The position numbers and the translations under genes are program-made. From positions 1,426,001 through 1,490,000 of the forward strand of contig OY969916.1 of assembly GCA_963704535.1 (NCBI GenBank): 64,000 nucleotides of DNA. Reading direction: 5' to 3'. Positions 35,113 through 42,776 of the stretch are shown piece by piece. Numbering within the stretch: position 1 is the stretch's first letter; each line of letters begins with the position of its first letter. This DNA is from G963704535 sp963704535. GTDB taxonomy: Bacteria > Chloroflexota > Chloroflexia > Chloroflexales > Roseiflexaceae. The notes under the pieces are model-generated. The model ran no database searches. It was not told the origin of the DNA and worked only from the letters and a program-made list of their open reading frames with translations.

Positions 35113-35384
35113 TCACGACGTGGCTTTTTTACGCTTGAAAAACGCCTTGAATTCTCTAGGATTGGTTTCATAACTGACTGCGTTACCTGAGTAGGTATAA
35201 TGTTCCGTCGCCAGTATATTAACTAATTCCCACCCGTTCGCGCCTTCATAGTCGAGAATGGCTTGAAGACCTTCGAGTTTTGGGCCATTGGTGTAACTTA
35301 TCCCCCAATTATTATACTTCTTGTTGTTTTTGTCTTGAAACTCGATAAGTCCGATAGTAATTACGCGGTGGTCCCATTTTCCAT
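35113..35384 (-). CDS. Small DUF4177-like protein, frameshifted after its fourth codon
   Basis: AAAGGAGG and then ATG at 35382-35384 open a reading that needs one more A in the AAAA run near 35378: M-E-K-W-D-H-R-V. It then continues GLIEFQDKNNKKYNNWGISY, GLQAILDYEGANGWELVNIL, YSGNAVSYETNPREFKAFF and KRKKATS. The KWxxRV start and the GWELVxI motif with a preceding helix are the DUF4177 pattern; function unknown. Rebuilt length is about 90 residues. Base composition is lower in GC than the core genes, like the neighbours at 35451-36369. The homopolymer loss looks like a sequence error. Confidence 0.6.
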
Positions 35385-35450
35385 GCTGAGCCTCCTTTAC
35401 GAGTCATATTACCTTATTCCTGTTAGGGCATCACATGTCGTTAGCGTGTA

Positions 35451-35651
35451 TCATCCCGCATCGGCCGGCGTGACCAGTCTGAGTTCGAGCTGGTCCTCGT
35501 GAATGCGAATGCGGCGTGTGAGCACCTGCTGTACCTCGTCAGGCAGGAAGGCCCATGGCACACCGGCCCATCCCCGCGGCTCGCCGACGTGATAGAGCAC
35601 CGCATCCTGGTCACGCTCGGTGGCGCGGTCCCACCAATCACGCACACACAT
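35451..35651 (-). CDS. Hypothetical protein, third gene of a coupled operon
   Basis: This 66-residue protein starts at an ATG that shares one base with the upstream stop (TGATG), so it is translationally coupled. It is rich in Arg, Asp and Trp (CVRDWWDRATERDQDAVLY, EPRGWAGVPWAFLPDEVQQV, LTRRIRIHEDQLELRLVTPA). No signal, TM helix or known motif is seen. The regular alternation at the C-terminus suggests beta strands. I do not recognise it. Confidence 0.5.
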   Translation of the reverse strand: MCVRDWWDRATERDQDAVLYHVGEPRGWAGVPWAFLPDEVQQVLTRRIRIHEDQLELRLVTPADAG

Positions 35652-36127
35652 CACACATCCTCACGTTGCCCGGGATGGAGTCTCATAGTTCTACCAATCT
35701 GCCGCTTCAATCGAAAGAAAGAAAGTCGCGATCTTATTGTTGATGGAAACGTGTACTTGTTCCCAAGTGTGTCATGCACTTCGACCCGTTTAACGTCCAA
35801 AGGGCTACGAAAATCAGTTTTAAGGGGAGGGAGATACAACGGAAACAAGAAATCCCTATGTTGTGCTTCTTCAAGTATTATCGGGCTAGTTATCCCTCTG
35901 TAAGACGACTCTTTGCCGGATTTTGAGTATAATGATACTTTCCGTATGTATGTGGTCCTTCTTCCAGTATTCACTACAGAAACTTCAAATGCGGTTCCTT
36001 GTCCGGTTTTGAGGTGAAAATCAAGTGAAACACGCAGATCGCTGCTATCTCGTCTGAATGCACGCCATGAGATGTATAGCGATATAAAGGCTACTACGAG
36101 AGCAAGCCCGGCAATAATATCAGTCAT
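35651..36127 (-). CDS. Hypothetical N-terminally anchored protein
   Basis: The 158-residue protein has one TM helix at the N-terminus (MTDIIAGLALVVAFISLYIS), then a soluble beta-rich domain (LRVSLDFHLKTGQGTAFEVS, VVNTGRRTTYIRKVSLYS, LEEAQHRDFLFPLYLPPL) and a basic C-terminus (RSRLSFFRLKRQIGRTMRL). Its ATG overlaps the stop of the upstream winged-helix gene by four bases, and its own stop overlaps the next start. Composition is AT-richer than the core, suggesting transfer. The topology recalls small membrane partners of defence or stress operons, but nothing specific is recognised. Confidence 0.65.
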   Translation of the reverse strand: MTDIIAGLALVVAFISLYISWRAFRRDSSDLRVSLDFHLKTGQGTAFEVSVVNTGRRTTYIRKVSLYSKSGKESSYRGITSPIILEEAQHRDFLFPLYLPPLKTDFRSPLDVKRVEVHDTLGNKYTFPSTIRSRLSFFRLKRQIGRTMRLHPGQREDV

Positions 36128-36369
36128 TGCTTCTTTAGAACTGCTCGCCCATGACGTGTAAGCGCTACGTTAGGACTTTGGTCAATGTATGCTTGCCCTC
36201 GTTCAATGAGCTTACCCTCTACCAGAGCTTCTATGGCATCCTCTACTTCCTGAGCCGGCTGGTTGGTCTCCTGCACAATAAGGGGAATATCTACGAGGTT
36301 GCCGTCTTCTGCTTTCTGGTGCTGTGCGATGATTTCAAGAACGCGGTACTCAAGCGGTGATAACACCAT
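36124..36369 (-). CDS. Small winged-helix-like protein, first gene of a coupled operon
   Basis: The 81-residue protein reads MVLSPLEYRVLEIIAQHQKA, then VDIPLIVQETNQPAQEVEDA, IEALVEGKLIERG and NVALTRHGRAVLKK, a MarR/PadR-like winged-helix layout with recognition helix and wing. AGGAGG lies six bases before ATG 36369; a TTG six bases further upstream is a weaker start. It may regulate its own operon. Its start abuts a DNA methyltransferase remnant. Confidence 0.65.
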   Translation of the reverse strand: MVLSPLEYRVLEIIAQHQKAEDGNLVDIPLIVQETNQPAQEVEDAIEALVEGKLIERGQAYIDQSPNVALTRHGRAVLKKQ

Positions 36370-36383
36370 TGTCAACCTCCTGT

Positions 36384-36526
36384 CTAGAAATCAAACCCGT
36401 GCTGATCTGCATCCACCTGGTCGACGCGCCGAGCCTGCTTGAATGTGCCGTGCGCCGGGGGCATCTTCACCTCAGCGCCTTGAGCAGATCGGCAATGGTC
36501 ACTATCTGCAACTGAGGATAGTCCTT
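36384..36526 (-). pseudogene. C-terminal remnant of a DNA methyltransferase (DNA methylase N4/N6 type)
   Basis: With one missing G restored near 36500, the strand reads KDYPQLQIVTIADLLKGAEV and then KMPPAHGTFKQARRVDQVD, ending QHGFDF and TAG. I recognise this as the usual tail of a group of site-specific DNA methyltransferases (xYPxxQIxTIxxLL...MPPxxxTFKxA). Only about 47 residues remain and a stop precedes them in frame. Seen: the sequence; family assignment is from memory of the motif. Confidence 0.5.
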
Positions 36527-36967
36527 CTACGAGCCGACACAGCCCAACTCCACAGATGGGTCAGCTTCGTGCGCTTCATGGCTGGTCCTCCGCCGTGTAC
36601 CACTTCGGCGTGGTCCCATCACTCTCAATCGTCGTTAGAAGCGCAGCGTAGTGCGGAAGGTTCAACAGAGCAAGATGGCACATATGGCAGATTCGACCGA
36701 ACTGCGAAACAGCACGGGCTGGCGTGGCACGCTCTATCCTCCAGCCACTCAGTCCTCCCGCCCGGACCTCTGGATTGTTGCATAGTGCCTGTTTCACTTT
36801 AATCGGATGCGAGACATGGAGCAGTCGATCCCATTTGTACAAAAAGCTGACCATCATCATATCTCCTACTGCCGGTCAAAAGGGCAGAACTCAGCATCGT
36901 GCTGGGTTCGAGTTGAAGGGCGAGTCGAGGTAGACCAGAATCAAAACTCTCGTTGGCGATATCCTCT
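36527..36967. other. Non-coding or degraded stretch
   Basis: Two overlapping frames of about 94 and 119 codons are open on opposite strands, but neither shows a ribosome site with protein-like composition. It is probably debris of the same lost locus as the methyltransferase remnant. Confidence 0.35.
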
Positions 36968-38035
36968 TTAGCGCTCACGGGCCTGTCCCTGCTCGGCCTC
37001 GGAAGACTCGCCGTAGAACTCGCCCTCGGCGAATGTACGTTCGATCCGATCCAGCCGGGCGCTAATCAGGCGGCGCCAGGACTCGGTGGCGGCCTCCTGT
37101 GAGCGAAGCCGGTACAAAAGCTCTTCATCCATTCGGCGGTTGCTACCGATCCGGTCGGCCAGGATGCCGAACATGAAGATAATGAAGCCGACGATCAGCG
37201 CGACACCTCCACCGATCAGCGCCTGGTCATTGCTGGCTTCAAGCCCCCAGACATTCCGCCCGATATACACATAGGTCGCACGGCCGAGCCCCACGATACC
37301 GGCCAGGAAAAACGGCACGGCCAGGTAGGTGAACGTTTTCAGCGGCTCGTAGGTCGCGTAGGTGCGCGCAATAATCGCCGACTGTTGCTTGATGAAGTTC
37401 CAGTTGCCGCGGTGCAGCCGGGATGGCCGCTGCACGTCGTTAGTGACGATCGGGATCGTCGTCACCGTCAGCCGCTTCTTCCCAGCCTGGATGAGATTCT
37501 CGACCGTATACGAGAAATCGGTGGTCACAAATAGGCGCAGGGCTGCCTCGCGGGAGAGCGCGCGAAAGCCGCTGACCGTATCGGGCACGTCGGTCTCGGA
37601 GGCCCAGCGCACCACGCCGCTGCCGACGTGCTGCAAGGTCTTCTTGAGCGCGGAGAAGTGCTCGACGGAGCCGACTTGGCGGTCGCCGATCACGACCTCG
37701 GCGTTGCCCGCCAGGATCGGCGCGATCAGGTGCGGGATCTCGCCGCCGGGGTACTGGTTGTCGCCGTCGGTGTTGACAATAACGTCGGCGCCGAGGCGCA
37801 ACGCGGTGTCGATGCCGGTCTGGAAGGCGCGCGCCAGCCCCTTGCGGCCGGTATGGCGCACGACGTGATCGGCGCCGTGGGCCAGCGCTACAGCCACGGT
37901 ATCATCCGTGCAGCCGTCGTCGATGATCAGCACCTCGACGCTGTCGACGCCGGGGATCTCGCGCGGGATGTCGGCAAGGACCGCCGCGATCGACTCGGCC
38001 TCGTTCAGCACCGGGATCTGGACGATCAGTTTCAT
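36968..38035 (-). CDS. Polyprenyl-phosphate-type GT2 glycosyltransferase with C-terminal TM helices
   Basis: This 355-residue enzyme has an N-terminal GT2/DPM1-like domain: MKLIVQIPVLNEAESIAAVL, VLIIDDGCTDDTVAVA, GLARAFQTGIDTALRLGAD, VNTDGDNQYPGGEIPHLIA (DxD) and DTVSGFRALSREAALRLF. Two TM helices follow (FTYLAVPFFLAGIVGLGRA; ALIGGGVALIVGFIIFMFGI), then a charged tail rich in Arg and Glu. Such enzymes move mannose or glucose from a nucleotide sugar to undecaprenyl phosphate for envelope glycan building. It may feed the nearby polysaccharide cluster, although an IS element lies between. Confidence 0.9.
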   Translation of the reverse strand: MKLIVQIPVLNEAESIAAVLADIPREIPGVDSVEVLIIDDGCTDDTVAVALAHGADHVVRHTGRKGLARAFQTGIDTALRLGADVIVNTDGDNQYPGGEIPHLIAPILAGNAEVVIGDRQVGSVEHFSALKKTLQHVGSGVVRWASETDVPDTVSGFRALSREAALRLFVTTDFSYTVENLIQAGKKRLTVTTIPIVTNDVQRPSRLHRGNWNFIKQQSAIIARTYATYEPLKTFTYLAVPFFLAGIVGLGRATYVYIGRNVWGLEASNDQALIGGGVALIVGFIIFMFGILADRIGSNRRMDEELLYRLRSQEAATESWRRLISARLDRIERTFAEGEFYGESSEAEQGQARER

Positions 38036-38103
38036 CTGGCCTCTCGTTCGCGCTCCATCGGGCAGCTATTGTACTTGACCGCTCGCGCTTTGTAAAGCTC
38101 AGA

Positions 38104-38202
38104 ACTGTTTGAAAAGCGCAGTGTCTCGCCCATAATCCGTGCTGGAAAGGGGGTTCTTGAGGGGCGACCCCTCAATCTCCCCCTTCTCAAACAGTCTCTC
38201 AC
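38104..38202. repeat. Family A1 palindromic repeat
   Basis: GAACTGTTTGAAAAGCGC and GGAAAGGGGGTTCTTGAGGGG with CTCCCCCTTCTCAAACAGTC: both arms of the TGTTTGA/TCAAACA outer pairing are present. Confidence 0.65.
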
Positions 38203-38588
38203 GTCGCCCGCGCCAGGAACACATTGCCCATCACCATGACCAGTAGCACAGCCAGCACCAACAGCGGCCCCCAGCGGCCGAGGCGGCGAGCCGGCCCATC
38301 CGGCTTGACTGCCATATGAGCGACGCCAGCGGCAAGCAGGCCAATGATCGGGTGCAGCACGAACGGGAAGGAGAGGAAACGCGCCCCCGCGCCGACGACC
38401 AGCCCATACACGAAAAAGATCAGCCCCAGTGCGACTTGGAGATCGACCAGGACTGCAAACAGCCGCGCCGGTACTCCCGGCCGCGCGTCGGGCCGCCAGG
38501 CTATGGTGAACCAGATTGCCGCGACGACGATCAGCAACGGCAGGACACGCTCCCCAAAAGTCGAGTGGATGAGTCTAATGATGTCCAT
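38199..38588 (-). CDS. Small four-helix membrane protein
   Basis: This 129-residue protein has four hydrophobic segments: VLPLLIVVAAIWFTIAW, LFAVLVDLQVALGLIFFVYG, FPFVLHPIIGLLAAGVAHMA and WGPLLVLAVLLVMVMGNVFL. A conserved-looking His-Pro and His pair sits in helix three. The pattern matches small cytochrome-b561-like or DUF-type four-TM proteins common in Chloroflexota, but I cannot name a family. It ends within a repeat. No operon partner is close. Confidence 0.6.
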   Translation of the reverse strand: MDIIRLIHSTFGERVLPLLIVVAAIWFTIAWRPDARPGVPARLFAVLVDLQVALGLIFFVYGLVVGAGARFLSFPFVLHPIIGLLAAGVAHMAVKPDGPARRLGRWGPLLVLAVLLVMVMGNVFLARAT

Positions 38589-38951
38589 TTATTCACCTAC
38601 AGCGTGCAGGCGCTCCCAAAGGTAAGAATCTTCATCGCGGGCCTGCACTCCGCCCGCTTGTTCATTATATCACAGACTTAGTTAGTATGCGTAATAACCG
38701 CTTTCAGAGCGCTCAAACGCTCGTGGGCGCCGATATAGACGATGCAATGCAACACATCCCGTGATGATCAAATTGTAAGATTGTATTAAACACCTTTTAA
38801 GCTGCCGATAATCGAGCATTGTTAAAGTCGTCAGACCATGCATCGGCACGTCCTCACACCATCCCTCAACCATTCCGACCTACACGGACGTAGCTTCACA
38901 GGCGTACTGGCCAGGTAGACCCGGCGAATCTCGGTAGATTATCAATGTACG
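38589..38951. other. Gap left of the IS element, nothing recognised
   Basis: A 63-codon minus-strand frame (38682-38873) has no ribosome site or recognisable motif. Composition is lower in GC than the surroundings. The last six bases, TGTACG at 38946-38951, are the left target-site duplicate of the IS element. Confidence 0.4.
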
Positions 38952-40209
38952 TTTTGCTACCGTACAGAAAATATGAGCTGATCAAGCGGTAACGCATCTC
39001 GGTGGGCCAGAAGGAAATCGATGGGCATGGTATCCTGTTCGTCAGCGTAACCAAACGAGACGAATGGAGGGAAACCATGCACATCAACTTCCGTACCTAT
39101 CGTACCATCAAACTGACCCTGGCGCAGGTTTTGCACACCCGTGCCAACAGCCATGCCGAACAGCACCTTAACACCTTGAGCTTGCTGATTTGTGGCATCG
39201 TCAGTGCCCAGCATGTGCAGTTCGATAAGCTCGCCAGCCATGCCCCGATCAGAGGACGCAAGAATGAAAGCCTGATCACGCGCTTTCGGCGCTGGGTCAA
39301 GCACGACGCTATCACGCTGGAGGCGCTCTGGCTCCCGTTCGCCCGTGCGGTACTCTCCAGTCTGGCGCACCTGCCACTGACCATCCTGCTGGATGGAACC
39401 ACCGCCGGGCGCGGCTGTGTGGTCTTGATGGCCAGCGTTCTCTATCGTCATCGCGCCATTCCGCTGCTGTGGACGGTGGTAAAGGGCAAGAAGGGCCATC
39501 TGCCTGAGGCGCTGCATTGCGCACTGATCGAGCAGCTTCAGGAGTTGATCCCGCCCGATGCGACCGTCACGCTGCTGGGCGATGGTGAGTTTGACGGCAC
39601 CGAGTTGCAAACCAGATTGCGCGCGAGGAAGTGGGAGTATGTCTGCCGCACTGCTACCAACATTCTGATCTTTGCTCAGGATGGGGTCTTCACGGTCGGT
39701 GATCTGCCGCTCTCGCGCGGTGAGGCTGTCGCCATCGCGGATGTGCGCATGACCGCCAAGCAGTATGGACCAATTCTGGTGATTGGGGTCTGGGACGCCA
39801 AGCAGCAGCAACCACTCTATCTGATCAGCTCGTTGAGTGATGCGGACGAGGCGGTCAAGCGCTATCGGATGCGCTTTCGGATTGAGTGCATGTTTGCCAA
39901 TCATAAAAGTCGTGGGTTTCGGATTGACAAAAGCCATCTGGCCGCCCCCGAACGTCTGGCGCGGCTGCTGATCGCCACTGCTCTGGCCTATGTGTGGATT
40001 CATGCGGCCGCCGTGTTTGCCCAGGAGCAGGGATGGGTCGAACAATTTCATCGCAAAGATCGCTGTGACTTAGGCCTGTTTCAAATCGGGCTGCGCGCGA
40101 TACAGTATGCACTACGTGAAGGGTTACGTGTTCCGGTCAGTTTCCGATTGCCCATAGACCCGCCCACTGCCTCACACATGGCGAACGGATTTTCTGTACG
40201 GTAGCAAAA
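38952..40209 (+). mobile_element. Complete IS4-family insertion sequence (1,258 bp)
   Basis: The ends are TTTTGCTACCGTACAGAAAA and its inverted copy TTTTCTGTACGGTAGCAAAA, a perfect 20-bp match (38952-38971 and 40190-40209). Outside, TGTACG is directly repeated (38946-38951 and 40210-40215) as a 6-bp target duplication. One intact transposase gene fills the element and its TAG stop lies in the right end. Perfect ends and intact duplication suggest recent insertion. Confidence 0.92.
39077..40204 (+). CDS. IS4-family DDE transposase
   Basis: This 375-residue transposase has the DDE fold with Asp in LTILLDGTTAGRGCVVLMAS, the second Asp in TVTLLGDGEFDGTELQTRLR and the IS4 Y-(2)-R-(3)-E-(6)-K signature in YRMRFRIECMFANHKSRGF. 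An N-terminal helical DNA-binding region precedes it (NFRTYRTIKLTLAQVLHTRA). I chose ATG 39077 with GGAGGG six bases upstream; an ATG at 39002 is open in frame but lacks a ribosome site. No frameshift is present, so the element may be active. Confidence 0.93.
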   Translation: MHINFRTYRTIKLTLAQVLHTRANSHAEQHLNTLSLLICGIVSAQHVQFDKLASHAPIRGRKNESLITRFRRWVKHDAITLEALWLPFARAVLSSLAHLPLTILLDGTTAGRGCVVLMASVLYRHRAIPLLWTVVKGKKGHLPEALHCALIEQLQELIPPDATVTLLGDGEFDGTELQTRLRARKWEYVCRTATNILIFAQDGVFTVGDLPLSRGEAVAIADVRMTAKQYGPILVIGVWDAKQQQPLYLISSLSDADEAVKRYRMRFRIECMFANHKSRGFRIDKSHLAAPERLARLLIATALAYVWIHAAAVFAQEQGWVEQFHRKDRCDLGLFQIGLRAIQYALREGLRVPVSFRLPIDPPTASHMANGFSVR

Positions 40210-40215
40210 TGTACG

Positions 40216-40438
40216 TTACCTCTGCCGCACTGAGCAGGAGCGTGCTCATCTTTAGGCGTCGCCGCCGATAGCTGGCCGGTAGGGCAAGGCATTGGCGATA
40301 CTTCGCTTGTGTGTGCGCTTTTTGGCATCCGCACAGTTCTGGGGGAAAAGGGGGTTTGAGGGGTTGCCCCCTCAGTCTCCCCCACCCACATTGGGAGCAT
40401 TATCACATTCGTTCTCAGATTCTACAGGAGGAACACAC
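40216..40438. repeat. Gap with a family-A2 type repeat before the polysaccharide cluster
   Basis: ACAGTTCTGGGGGAAAAGGG with TTTGAGGGGTTGCCCCCTC and AGTCTCCCCCACCCACATTG lies at about 40333-40395. No gene is seen. Confidence 0.6.
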
Positions 40439-41419
40439 ATGGCACGGATAGTCATTGTGGGCTCAGGCGTCGTGGGCCAGGCGACCGGAAAGGGGTTCAC
40501 CAAGAAGGGCCACAGCGTGAGCTACGTGGACATCAACCCGCAGACGATCGCCAAGCTGCGCGGCCAGGGCCTGGTCGCCCTAACCGCCGCCGAGGTCGAT
40601 TGGCACAGCGTCGACGTGGTCATGCTGGCCGTCTCGACCCCCAGCGTCGACGGCAAAATCGTGCTGGACTACATCGAGGCCGCCGCATTGGATGTGGGCC
40701 GCGGCCTGGCGCAGACCGACCACTTCATCGCGGTGGTGGTGCGCAGCACCGTGCCGCCGACCACCACTGAGCAGCGCCTGACCCCCATCCTGGAGCAAGC
40801 CTCCGGCAAGCGCGCCGGCGTCGGCTTCGGCGTCGGTATGAACCCCGAGTTCCTGCGGGCGGTCAGCAGCGAGCAGGACTTCGCGCGGCCCTGGATCACC
40901 GTGCTGGGCAGCAGCGACCGCCGCACCGCCGAGATCCTCGACATGCTGTATGCCCCGTTCGGCGCGCTGATCGTGCGCTGCACGCCGACCGAGGCCGAGA
41001 TGATCAAGTACGTCAACAATGTCTACAACGCAGTCAAGATCAGCTACTTCAACGAGGTCCACGCGATCTGCGAGCACCTGGGGATCGACAGCCAGCTCGT
41101 TGGGGCGGCAGTGGCACGCAGCGCCGAGAGCATGTGGAACCCGCTGTACGGGACACGCGGCGGGGTTCCGTATGGCGGGGCGTGCCTGCCCAAAGACACC
41201 GCCGCGTTCCTCAGTTTCGTGCAGGCGCACGGCTGGCAGCACCTCATGCTCGACGCCACGATCGCGGTCAACCACCGCCTGGAAGAGCAGATTCCGGCCG
41301 CACCCTCGCCCGATAAGATCGACGCCGTGCTTGAAGTGGCACGCCAAAGCACGGCGGCTGAGCGCGACCAGACGGAGCTGGCCAGGGCGCTTGGCACCCA
41401 GGAGCAAATCGTCCTGTAG
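40439..41419 (+). CDS. UDP-glucose/GDP-mannose dehydrogenase family protein (AlgD-like), short form
   Basis: The 326-residue protein has the Rossmann start ARIVIVGSGVVGQATGKGFT, VVRSTVPPTTTEQRLTPIL, GMNPEFLRAVSSEQDF, the central-domain TPTEAEMIKYVNNVYNAVKI and the catalytic Cys in YGGACLPKDTAAF. These enzymes oxidise C6 of a nucleotide sugar to the uronic acid in two NAD-dependent steps. Normal members have about 430 residues; here the C-terminal nucleotide-sugar-binding domain is absent and the N-terminal EPGL region is shortened. AGGAGG lies seven bases before ATG 40439. It leads the alginate-like cluster, so GDP-mannuronate is the likely product. Confidence 0.85.
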   Translation: MARIVIVGSGVVGQATGKGFTKKGHSVSYVDINPQTIAKLRGQGLVALTAAEVDWHSVDVVMLAVSTPSVDGKIVLDYIEAAALDVGRGLAQTDHFIAVVVRSTVPPTTTEQRLTPILEQASGKRAGVGFGVGMNPEFLRAVSSEQDFARPWITVLGSSDRRTAEILDMLYAPFGALIVRCTPTEAEMIKYVNNVYNAVKISYFNEVHAICEHLGIDSQLVGAAVARSAESMWNPLYGTRGGVPYGGACLPKDTAAFLSFVQAHGWQHLMLDATIAVNHRLEEQIPAAPSPDKIDAVLEVARQSTAAERDQTELARALGTQEQIVL

Positions 41420-41509
41420 CAGGCAGGGCGTACGACGCAGGCAGGGTGCGTGGAATGCCCGCCACACGCACCCGCACATATGCGGCGGCGATGCAAAGGA
41501 GAATTCCCT

Positions 41510-42776
41510 GTGGCACATTTTTTTGAAACGTTGCTAGCTTTTTTTACGAACACGACCCTGCTGATCCCGATCGGCGCGCTGGGCGTCTTCCGCTGGGTGA
41601 TGTGGCTGGCGAAACGCATCCCGGCGCTGTTCTACCGACCGATCGAGAACGACTACGATTGCACGGCCACGATCGTGACGCCGGTGTATAACGAGGACCC
41701 GGTGCTGTTCCGCCGGGCGCTGGAGTTCCTGGATCGCCAACCGGCCCGACCATATCATCGCCGTGATCGACGTCACCGACACCACGTGCATGGCGATCGC
41801 CGGCGAGTATGCCCAGGTCGAGGTCATGCCGATCGATATCCCTGGCAAGCGCCCGGCGCTGGCCGCGGGCGTGGACGCCAGCAGCAGCGAGATCGTCGTG
41901 CTGGTCGATAGCGACGTGATCTGGGAGCCGGACGTGCTCAAGAAGCTCAAGATGCCCTTCGCCGACCCGACCATCGGCGGCGTCGGCACCCGTCAGCATA
42001 TGTACCCCAGCGATGGCAAGCAGCCGACGCTATGGGAGCGGCTGGCCGACATTTATTTAGACATTCGCTACTCGGACGAGGTGCCGGCCACGACGCGCTG
42101 GGGTCGGGCGGTGAGCTGCCTGTCCGGCCGCACCGCCGCCTACCGCACCCACCTGCTCCAGAGGCTGCGCGAGCCATTCCTCAATGAGACCTTCATGGGG
42201 CACCCGTGCATGAGCGGCGACGACAAGCGCTACACATCGCTGATCTTGCAGAACGGCTACCATACCTGGAACCAGCTCAACGCGCAGGTCTACTCGACGT
42301 TCAACCCGCAGTTCAAGGGTTTTATTAAGCAGCGCATCCGCTGGAGCCGCAATAGCTTCCGCTCCGACCTGCGCGCGCTGTGGCAGGGCTGGGTCTGGCG
42401 CTACCCCTACCTGGCGCTGATGCTGATCGACAAGACCGTCGCGCCCTTCACGCTGCTGGTCGGGCCGATCGTGCTGGGGCTGGCGCTGGCGCTGGGCCAG
42501 TGGCAGCTCGTGCTGGCGCTGCTGGCCTGGTGGCACGTCAGCCGGGCGTTCAAGATCTGGCCGCACCTGAGCCGGCGCCCGGTCGACTGGCTGATTGTGC
42601 CGATATTTATAGTGGTGACGTACTACATGTCGCTGGTGAAAGGCTACGCGCTGTTTACGATCAACGAGCACAAGTGGCTGACCCGCGCGGTCGCGGTGGT
42701 CGATGGGAAAGTGGAACGGGTCAGCGAGGCTGAGCAATCCGGCGCCCTGAGCAAGAAAGCGGCCGTGACACCATGA
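41510..42776 (+). CDS. Processive GT2 polysaccharide synthase (Alg8/hyaluronan-synthase-like), one frameshift
   Basis: A GTG start (41510) with AGGAG upstream opens AHFFETLLAFFTNTTLLIPI, a TM helix, then the GT-A core: TATIVTPVYNEDPVLFRRAL, VVLVDSDVIWEPDVLKKL (DxD), MSGDDKRYTSLILQNGYH (GDD/TED-like acceptor motif) and IKQRIRWSRNSFRSDLRA (the (Q/R)xxRW signature). Several C-terminal TM helices follow (FTLLVGPIVLGLALALGQWQ; WLIVPIFIVVTYYMSLVKGY). An extra C near 41741 breaks the frame; correction gives RPDHIIAVIDVTDTTC. Such synthases polymerise and export a beta-linked chain. The stop overlaps the epimerase-like ATG (ATGA), so the two are coupled. Confidence 0.88.

Noticed and set aside
36443..36860. 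Two overlapping ORFs of 119 and 94 codons on opposite strands
   Set aside because: Neither has a ribosome site with a protein-like frame, and the first runs antisense through the methyltransferase remnant.
38682..38873. 63-codon minus-strand ORF left of the IS element
   Set aside because: No ribosome site, motif or coupling to a neighbour; kept only as an unassigned gap.
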